Shown here: positions 58,661-64,000 of the stretch, piece by piece
Numbering within the stretch: position 1 is the stretch's first letter
How the letters are laid out: each line of letters starts with the position of its first letter
NCBI RefSeq assembly: GCF_005843985.1
Contig: NZ_CP040463.1
Coordinates: 1,042,001 to 1,106,000 of the forward strand
DNA from: Caminibacter mediatlanticus TB-2
GTDB taxonomy: Bacteria; Campylobacterota; Campylobacteria; Campylobacterales; Nautiliaceae
DNA length: 64,000 nucleotides
Direction of reading: 5' to 3'
The notes under the pieces: model-generated
The model's input: the letters and a program-made list of their open reading frames with translations, nothing else
What the model was told of the DNA's origin: nothing
Databases searched by the model: none
Made by a program: the position numbers and the translations under genes

Positions 58661-59854
58661 TTATTCATACCTTAATGTATCAAGTACATCAGTTTTACTC
58701 GCTTTTATAGCTGGGTATATAGATGATATCAATACAATAATAAATGCTCCAACTATTATTAAAGAAAAATCGACTAAACTTAAATCTATTGGTAATCTAC
58801 TAACTCCATATACATCTGCTGGAAGTTTAATAATATCAAAATTTTTTAAAATATAAATACCAATTCCTCCAAGAATGGCACCACTAACTATACCTAAAAC
58901 TCCAATTATCATCCCAAGTTTTAGAAAAATTCTTTTTATCTCAGTTCGTGTAGCACCAAGAGAAATCATCAAAGCAATCTCTTTTCTTTTACTCATAATC
59001 ATCATAAGAAGTGAGCTTATTATATTAAGTGAAGCTACAATAATAATTAACATCAAAACCAAAAATAGCGCTCTTTTTTCCATTTTTAAAGCTGCAAAAA
59101 AGTTTCCATTTTGTTGCCACCAACCAATAATTCCAACTCCTGGGGGAAGTATTTTTTTTATTTTCTCTATATCCTTAAAAGGATTAGGAGTCCAGATATG
59201 AATGCCACTATAATAATCTTGATTTAAGATTATTTTAAGTCCTTGTATATTCATATATGCAATTCCTTTATCATATGCAACAAGTCCACTATTAAAATAT
59301 CCTCTTATTTTAACTTTTTTCATAAGAGGTGAAACACCAAAGCCTATTGGAGTCATTTTTGAAAAAATCATTATAACTTTTTCATTTGGATAAAGCCCAA
59401 TATCTTCAAAAAGTCTTTTACCAACTATTACATCAAATTTGCCAATATTTTTTATATTTTTTAATGCATCATTAATAACAAAATTAATTTTTCTCTCTTT
59501 TTCAAAATCTACTCCATATACTAAAACACCATTTAAGCCATTTTTTTGGATTATTGCACTTGTTTGTATATAAGGAGAATACTTGTAATTTGGAAATTTT
59601 TTTTCTAAATATAAAAGAAGCTTTTTATCTACTTTTACTAATGATGAATAAACTGTAATTGGATAATTCATTACTTTTAATTTTTTTTCAAACTCCTTAT
59701 CCATTCCATTCATTATCCCCATTGCTATCATCAAAGTAGCAACACCTGTTAAAATTCCAAGAAAAGCCAAAAGAAAACTTATATAAATAAAGGGGTGTTT
59801 TTTATCAAATCTAAGATATCTTTTTACAATAAAATTTACAAACTTTTTATTCAT
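58661..59854 (-). CDS. Lipoprotein-releasing ABC transporter permease (LolC/LolE family)
   Basis: The membrane subunit of the LolCDE complex that hands lipoproteins to LolA. The 397 residues have the LolC/E opening (FIVKRYLRFDKKHPFIYISF, then GVATLMIAMGIMNGMDKEFE), a large periplasmic domain (about 45-260) and three C-terminal helices (LVLMLIIIVASLNIISSLLM, KLGMIIGVLGIVSGAILGG, DVLDTLRYE end). LolC and LolE cannot be told apart here; one permease may serve both roles. secA lies 6 bases upstream and lolA is divergent just beyond it. Confidence 0.9.
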   Translation of the reverse strand: MNKKFVNFIVKRYLRFDKKHPFIYISFLLAFLGILTGVATLMIAMGIMNGMDKEFEKKLKVMNYPITVYSSLVKVDKKLLLYLEKKFPNYKYSPYIQTSAIIQKNGLNGVLVYGVDFEKERKINFVINDALKNIKNIGKFDVIVGKRLFEDIGLYPNEKVIMIFSKMTPIGFGVSPLMKKVKIRGYFNSGLVAYDKGIAYMNIQGLKIILNQDYYSGIHIWTPNPFKDIEKIKKILPPGVGIIGWWQQNGNFFAALKMEKRALFLVLMLIIIVASLNIISSLLMMIMSKRKEIALMISLGATRTEIKRIFLKLGMIIGVLGIVSGAILGGIGIYILKNFDIIKLPADVYGVSRLPIDLSLVDFSLIIVGAFIIVLISSIYPAIKASKTDVLDTLRYE

Positions 59855-59860
59855 TTTAAC

Positions 59861-62503
59861 CTAAAATTTTGGACTTTTTCCACAGCAATCTTTAAACTTC
59901 TTCCCACTTCCACAAGGACAGGGCTCGTTTCTTTTAACTTTTTTTCTTTGTTTTGCCTCAAACTCTTTTTTTAATAGTTCAGTTTGAGCTTCAAGTTCTT
60001 TCATTATTGTATCAACATCTTTTTGTTCTATATCCTCTGGAATAGAAGGTGCTGAATTTAATATTTCAAGTACATCTTTTCCCTCTAAACTTTTCATAAA
60101 TTCTGCAATTTCTGGGTCAATTTCAGGTTGAAGCTCAATTTGTAAATTATGCAATATTTTCAAAGAATCAACTTTAACTCTTCTAATTAAATCAGTAAAT
60201 AACTCAAAACTTTCTTTTTTATATTCAACTAATGGGTCTTTTTGATTATATCCTCTAAGTCCAATTCCTGTTTTTAAAACATCCATTGTATATAAATGCT
60301 CTCTCCAAGCTTCATCAAGAACTTGTAGCATAATTTGTCTTATTATTCTCTCTTTTTCTTCACTATCTACATCTTTAAATTTCTCTTCAAACTCTTTTTT
60401 AATTTTTTCTATTATATATTTTTTGAGTTCATCATAATCTTTATCAAGCTCTTCATCACTAAAATCTATTCCTGTATACTCTTTTAAATGAGCTTTTAAT
60501 TTTTCTTTATCTATATCTTCTTTTGGAGTATGTTCATAAACTTCGCTAATTTGTAAAATATAATTAACAAACTCTTCTCTCATTTCTTCAAGTTTTGAGT
60601 AGATATCAAAATTTTTATCAAGTAATTGGTCTCTAAATTTATAAATTACTTTTCTTTGTTCGTTTGCAACATCATCATATTTTAAGATATGCTTTCTTGC
60701 CTCAAAATGCATAGTTTCAACTTTTTTTTGTGCTTTTTCAATTGCACGAGTGACTATTTTACTATCGATATGCTCTCCTCTTTCGATTCCAAGTCTATCC
60801 ATAATATGTTTTATTCTGTCACTTCCAAAAATTCTTAATAAATCATCTTCAAGTGATAGATAAAATTGACTAACACCAGGGTCACCTTGTCTACCAGCCC
60901 TACCTCTTAATTGGTTATCTATTCTTCTACTTTCATGTCTTTCTGTACCAATAATATAAAGACCACCAAGCTTTCTTACTTCATCATCTATTTTAATATC
61001 AACTCCTCTACCTGCCATATTAGTAGCAACCGTTACAGCACCTTTTTGCCCAGCTTTTGCAATAATTTCTGCCTCTTTTTCGTGATGTTTAGCATTTAAT
61101 ACAGTATGTGGAATTTTTTCTTTTTTTAATAATCTACTTAAATACTCACTTTTTTGTACTGATGTAGTACCAATTAATACAGGCTGTCCTTTTTTATGAA
61201 GCTCTTTTACTTTTTTAACAACTGCTTCAAATTTCTCTTCTTCTGTTTTATAAACTACATCATTTAAATCTTTTCTTGCAATTGGTTTATTAGTAGGAAT
61301 TGAAATAACTTCAAGTCCATAAATTTCTAAAAACTCAGTTGCTTCTGTTTGAGCTGTACCTGTCATACCAGCCAATTTTTCATACATTCTAAAATAATTT
61401 TGATATGTAATATCAGCAAATGTTTGAGACTCTTCTTGAATTTCAACTCCCTCTTTTGCTTCTAATGCTTGATGAAGACCTTCACTAAATCTCCTACCTT
61501 CTGCAATTCTTCCTGTAAACTCATCGACAATTAAAATCTCTCCCTTTCTTACTATATAATCTTTTCCTTCTTTAAATAGATAATTAGCTTTTAATGCTTG
61601 GTCAAGATGATGAGCTAAAATTGCATTTTCAGGTGTATATAGATTTTCAACACCAAATAACTCTTCTGCTTTTTTAATTCCTTCTTCTGTAAGTAAAACT
61701 ACTCTATCTTTTTCATCAATTGTAAAATGCTTATCAACTTCAAGCTGTTTTGCTACTTTATCTGCCTTTATATAATTTTCTACTGTTTTATTTGCAGGAC
61801 CTGAGATTATAAGGGGAGTTCTTGCTTCATCAATTAAAATACTATCAACTTCATCGACTATTGCATAATAATGCCCTCTTTGTACTTTATCATTAATATC
61901 AAAAACCATATTATCTCTTAAATAATCAAATCCAAATTCAGAATTTGTCCCATATGTTACATCACATTCATAAGCTTTCTTTCTTTCATATTCTTCCATC
62001 CCACTAACAACTACTCCTGTACTTAATCCAAAAAATTCATATAGTTTTCCCATTTCACTTGCATCTCTTTGTGCTAAGTAATCATTAACTGTTACTACAT
62101 GAACACCTTTTCCTAAAATTGCATTTAAAACAACAGGCAAAGTTGCAACAAGTGTTTTACCTTCACCTGTTTTCATTTCTGCAATTTTTCCTTCGTGTAA
62201 TACCATTCCACCTACAAGCTGGACATCATAATGTCTCATACCAAGTACTCTTTTACTTGCTTCTCTTGTCATAGCAAAAACATCATATAAATATTTATTT
62301 AATGTTTCTTGTTCATCAGCTCCATTTTTAATTTCTTCTAATACTTTTTCTTTTATATTATTAAATTCTTTTTTTATTTCTTCATCACTCATTTTTTCAT
62401 ATTTTGGTTCTAACTCATTAATTTTTTTTACTCTTGCAAAATATTTTTTAAGTTCTCTATCATTTTTTGTACCAAAAATTTTTCTTACTATATTTTTTAC
62501 CAT
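59861..62503 (-). CDS. secA: Protein translocase motor SecA
   Basis: SecA drives preproteins through SecYEG. The 880-residue length is normal. [19 protein letters not shown] (Walker A), [20 protein letters not shown] (Walker B), [19 protein letters not shown] and [12 protein letters not shown] and [20 protein letters not shown] (helicase motifs) are present, and the C-terminus carries the zinc-binding [13 protein letters not shown] motif that contacts SecB and phospholipids. It heads a unit with the lolC/E gene and is divergent from lolA. Confidence 0.98.
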   Translation of the reverse strand: MVKNIVRKIFGTKNDRELKKYFARVKKINELEPKYEKMSDEEIKKEFNNIKEKVLEEIKNGADEQETLNKYLYDVFAMTREASKRVLGMRHYDVQLVGGMVLHEGKIAEMKTGEGKTLVATLPVVLNAILGKGVHVVTVNDYLAQRDASEMGKLYEFFGLSTGVVVSGMEEYERKKAYECDVTYGTNSEFGFDYLRDNMVFDINDKVQRGHYYAIVDEVDSILIDEARTPLIISGPANKTVENYIKADKVAKQLEVDKHFTIDEKDRVVLLTEEGIKKAEELFGVENLYTPENAILAHHLDQALKANYLFKEGKDYIVRKGEILIVDEFTGRIAEGRRFSEGLHQALEAKEGVEIQEESQTFADITYQNYFRMYEKLAGMTGTAQTEATEFLEIYGLEVISIPTNKPIARKDLNDVVYKTEEEKFEAVVKKVKELHKKGQPVLIGTTSVQKSEYLSRLLKKEKIPHTVLNAKHHEKEAEIIAKAGQKGAVTVATNMAGRGVDIKIDDEVRKLGGLYIIGTERHESRRIDNQLRGRAGRQGDPGVSQFYLSLEDDLLRIFGSDRIKHIMDRLGIERGEHIDSKIVTRAIEKAQKKVETMHFEARKHILKYDDVANEQRKVIYKFRDQLLDKNFDIYSKLEEMREEFVNYILQISEVYEHTPKEDIDKEKLKAHLKEYTGIDFSDEELDKDYDELKKYIIEKIKKEFEEKFKDVDSEEKERIIRQIMLQVLDEAWREHLYTMDVLKTGIGLRGYNQKDPLVEYKKESFELFTDLIRRVKVDSLKILHNLQIELQPEIDPEIAEFMKSLEGKDVLEILNSAPSIPEDIEQKDVDTIMKELEAQTELLKKEFEAKQRKKVKRNEPCPCGSGKKFKDCCGKSPKF

Positions 62504-62527
62504 TAAAAGCCTTTAAAACTTTTTTGT

Positions 62528-62533
62528 TATAAT
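62528..62533 (+). promoter_or_regulatory. -10 box of lolA
   Basis: TATAAT preceded by TTTTTGT in the 48-base gap between divergent secA and lolA. AAAAAGGA follows at about 62539-62546 and the lolA ATG is at 62552, so the leader would be about 12 bases. Confidence 0.5.
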
Positions 62534-62551
62534 ATCATAAAAAGGAATTTT

Positions 62552-63043
62552 ATGAGATTATTAGTTATTATGATAATGACATTATACTCATTTGCTCTGA
62601 CACTTCCAAATAAATTTAGTTCTGAATTTATTCAAACGATTAACTCAAATGATAAAAACTTAACTTATAAAGGAAAAGTTTATTTAAATAATAATGAAAT
62701 CGTATGGAAATATATTTATCCTAACAATAAAATAATCTGGGTAAAAGATAAAGTATATATATACGAACCAGACCTTGAACAACTAACAATCACAAAAAGA
62801 AATAAATTATCACTAAGAGATATAGTAAAAAATGCTAAAAAAATAAAAAATAACCTCTATTTTAGTAAAGTAGAAAATAAAAAAATATACTTTATTTATG
62901 ACAAAACATTAAAAAAACTATATTATAAAAATAATATTGGAAACAAAATTACAATAAAATTTTTTAATCAAAAAAATGATGTCAATAAATCGGTGTTTAA
63001 AATAAATTTACCAAAAGATATTGATATAATTTACCAAAATTAA
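62552..63043 (+). CDS. lolA: Outer-membrane lipoprotein carrier protein LolA
   Basis: LolA ferries lipoproteins through the periplasm to the outer membrane. The 163 residues include a signal peptide (MRLLVIMIMTLYSFA) and a beta-rich fold: FSSEFIQTINSNDKNLTYKG, NNEIVWKYIYPNNKIIWV, KVYIYEPDLEQLTI, and IKFFNQKNDVNKSVFKINLPK, which follow the LolA strand order. It is a short, Campylobacterota-like version. Position beside secA and lolC/E supports the call. The 3' end overlaps purN by 4 bases. Confidence 0.85.
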   Translation: MRLLVIMIMTLYSFALTLPNKFSSEFIQTINSNDKNLTYKGKVYLNNNEIVWKYIYPNNKIIWVKDKVYIYEPDLEQLTITKRNKLSLRDIVKNAKKIKNNLYFSKVENKKIYFIYDKTLKKLYYKNNIGNKITIKFFNQKNDVNKSVFKINLPKDIDIIYQN

Positions 63044-63555
63044 TCACACAACATCTCAATAACAGCAGGTAAAAATTTATGCTCTGCTTTTTTTAACTCT
63101 TTATGATATTCTTCAAAAGAACTAAACCTATTTGGGTTAATATGGTATTGCAAAATAATATCTCCACTATCAAGCTCAACATCTGCATAATGAATTGTAA
63201 TTCCACAAGATTTTTTAGCTTCAAAAGATATTTTATCAGCATTTAAACCTTTAAAATTTGGCAAGATACTTGGATGAAGATTAATAATTTTACCTTTAAA
63301 TTCCTCTATAATTTCTTTTGGTATTATTTTCAAATAACCAGCTAACACTATTAAATCTGGTTTTATTTGTTTTAATTTATTTAAAATTTCATTATGATTA
63401 TTACTTATTAATATTGGAGGTAGTTTTTTATTTTTTAGAGCATCTGAATCACTTCTATTTGTTATACCTAAAATAATTTTATAATTAGTTTGATTTTTTA
63501 AAAGATTTAAAAAATTACTTCCACCTTTTCCAAAAAAAACAACAACTTTTCTCAA
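63040..63555 (-). CDS. purN: Phosphoribosylglycinamide formyltransferase
   Basis: PurN transfers a formyl group from 10-formyl-tetrahydrofolate to GAR in purine synthesis. The 171 residues are slightly short for the family. VVVFFGKGGSNFLNLLKN (opening), ISNNHNEILN, PDLIVLAGYLKIIPKEII, GKIINLHPSILPNFKGLNAD (catalytic Asn/His with HPS), CGITIHYADVELDSGDIILQ (catalytic Asp) are conserved. The usual G-S-N at the substrate loop is present. It ends over the lolA stop. Confidence 0.93.
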   Translation of the reverse strand: MRKVVVFFGKGGSNFLNLLKNQTNYKIILGITNRSDSDALKNKKLPPILISNNHNEILNKLKQIKPDLIVLAGYLKIIPKEIIEEFKGKIINLHPSILPNFKGLNADKISFEAKKSCGITIHYADVELDSGDIILQYHINPNRFSSFEEYHKELKKAEHKFLPAVIEMLCD

Positions 63556-63581
63556 GATTTACCTTTTAGAAGATTTTGTAG

Positions 63582-63668
63582 TGGTGCGGCGGGGGGGACT
63601 CGAACCCCCACGGGCTTACGCCCACAAGACCCTCAATCTTGCGCGTCTACCAGTTCCGCCACCGCCGC
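63582..63668 (-). tRNA. tRNA-Leu (anticodon GAG)
   Basis: The minus strand folds as a class II tRNA of 87 bases: acceptor GCGGCGG/CCGCCGC, D arm with GGAACTGGTAGACGC, anticodon stem CAAGA/TCTTG with loop TTGAGGG (anticodon GAG, for CUC/CUU), a long variable arm (TGGGCGTAAGCCC) and T arm GGGGG/CCCCC with TTCGAGT. CCA is encoded. Confidence 0.97.
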
Positions 63669-63679
63669 AAGCAAATGAA

Positions 63680-63685
63680 ATTATA
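63680..63685 (-). promoter_or_regulatory. -10 box of tRNA-Leu
   Basis: On the minus strand TTTGCTATAATTTC places TATAAT 11 bases before the tRNA 5' end at 63668, the normal spacing for a stable-RNA promoter. Confidence 0.6.
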
Positions 63686-63908
63686 GCAAAAAAATTCTAT
63701 TATATTAACGTTCATTAGATAAATATTATAAAAGAAAAAAATAAATACTTAAAATGAGAAAAAAATTGCAAATTTTAGTGTAGCAAAACCGTTAAAAAAA
63801 ATTCTATTTGAACGAAGTGAGTTAATGCTTTTTAGCTTTTACAAATGTTAAAAAATTTGCTCTTTTGTTGAGAAATTTTAAAAATCTGTCTCTTAAATTG
63901 AATTTACG
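63686..63908. other. AT-rich intergenic stretch with an isolated inverted repeat
   Basis: No open frame or RNA gene is seen. GCAAATTTT at 63768-63776 is exactly inverted at 63852-63860, enclosing 75 bases that include the only G/C-containing patch (GAACGAAGTGAG). This could be a small structured element or a remnant of a repeat, but the arms are short and AT-rich. Confidence 0.35.
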
Positions 63909-64000
63909 TTATATTAATAGTTTTAATCTATTTTCAATCTCTTCAATATCTTTTTTATCACATACACTTGTAATTTGGTCAATAAATAATCCTTTTTCTT
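63909..64000 (-). CDS. C-terminal end of an unrecognised gene
   Basis: The last 30 residues of a minus-strand gene that starts beyond the window, ending IEEIENRLKLLI and a TAA stop at 63909-63911. The visible sequence (GLFIDQITSVCDKKDI followed by the end) is helical and has no motif I can place. Confidence 0.5.
   Translation of the reverse strand, partial: EKGLFIDQITSVCDKKDIEEIENRLKLLI

Overview
The window comes from a low-G+C (judged by eye), tightly packed chromosome whose genes and local order point to the Campylobacterota (former Epsilonproteobacteria), most likely a Nautiliales-type organism (Nautilia, Caminibacter or Lebetimonas). The clues are a ppiD-like/ftsA/ftsZ block, fliL beside acpS, murF/ddl/ruvA/fapA/murJ/cysS in one stretch, a FabL-like enoyl-ACP reductase, AT-rich intergenic DNA, extended TATAAT-type -10 boxes and near-absent -35 boxes. 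The placement is inferred from protein families; no database was searched.

Layout. 1-226: the C-terminus of uroporphyrinogen-III synthase (hemD). 457-2211: a compact accessory module made of a GC-rich, strongly folded non-coding RNA followed by a 497-residue reverse transcriptase. It ends 10 bases from the 3' end of tRNA-Arg(GCG) and is read here as a defence-associated reverse transcriptase (DRT) system with its own RNA. 2222-12535: housekeeping genes (tRNA-Arg, acpS, fliL, mlaE, ftsZ, ftsA, ppiD-like, bioA, a BT1-family transporter, htpX, a suhB-like phosphatase). 12563-35072: a 22-kb same-strand capsule locus (ribbon-helix-helix protein, kpsMTED, two nearly identical two-domain glycosyltransferases, a sulfotransferase, cysDN, two APS kinases, cysQ, rfbACDB, a third glycosyltransferase, kpsC, kpsS). 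35186-46888: DUF72, TRAP permeases, murF, a DUF457-like membrane protein, acyP, ddl, ruvA, fapA, murJ, cysS and a DUF996-like protein. 46938-63668: pyrD, alpha-carbonic anhydrase, a Spy/CpxP-like protein with a two-component pair, an M16 protease, an EAL protein, arsC, yggS, rseP, pgsA, fabL-like, dapA, lolC/E, secA, lolA, purN and tRNA-Leu(GAG). 63909-64000: the C-terminal tail of an unrecognised minus-strand gene.

The capsule locus reads as one programme. rfbACDB makes dTDP-rhamnose, the glycosyltransferases build the repeat unit, CysDN and CysC make PAPS, the sulfotransferase transfers sulfate, CysQ removes the by-product PAP, KpsC/KpsS make the Kdo linker, and KpsMTED exports the chain. 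No PAPS reductase or sulfite reductase lies nearby, so the sulfate-activation genes look dedicated to sulfating a rhamnose-containing capsule rather than to cysteine synthesis.

Most worth following up: (1) the reverse transcriptase plus structured RNA; (2) the sulfated-capsule pathway with a membrane-anchored variant APS kinase; (3) a nearly identical 1,636-bp internal duplication between adjacent glycosyltransferase genes; (4) heptanucleotide tandem repeats inside rfbD, rfbB and fapA and at rfb gene junctions; (5) a 24-bp perfect palindrome that gives two convergent genes the same C-terminal pentapeptide; (6) a 13-bp inverted repeat over both divergent promoters upstream of the Spy-like/two-component operon.
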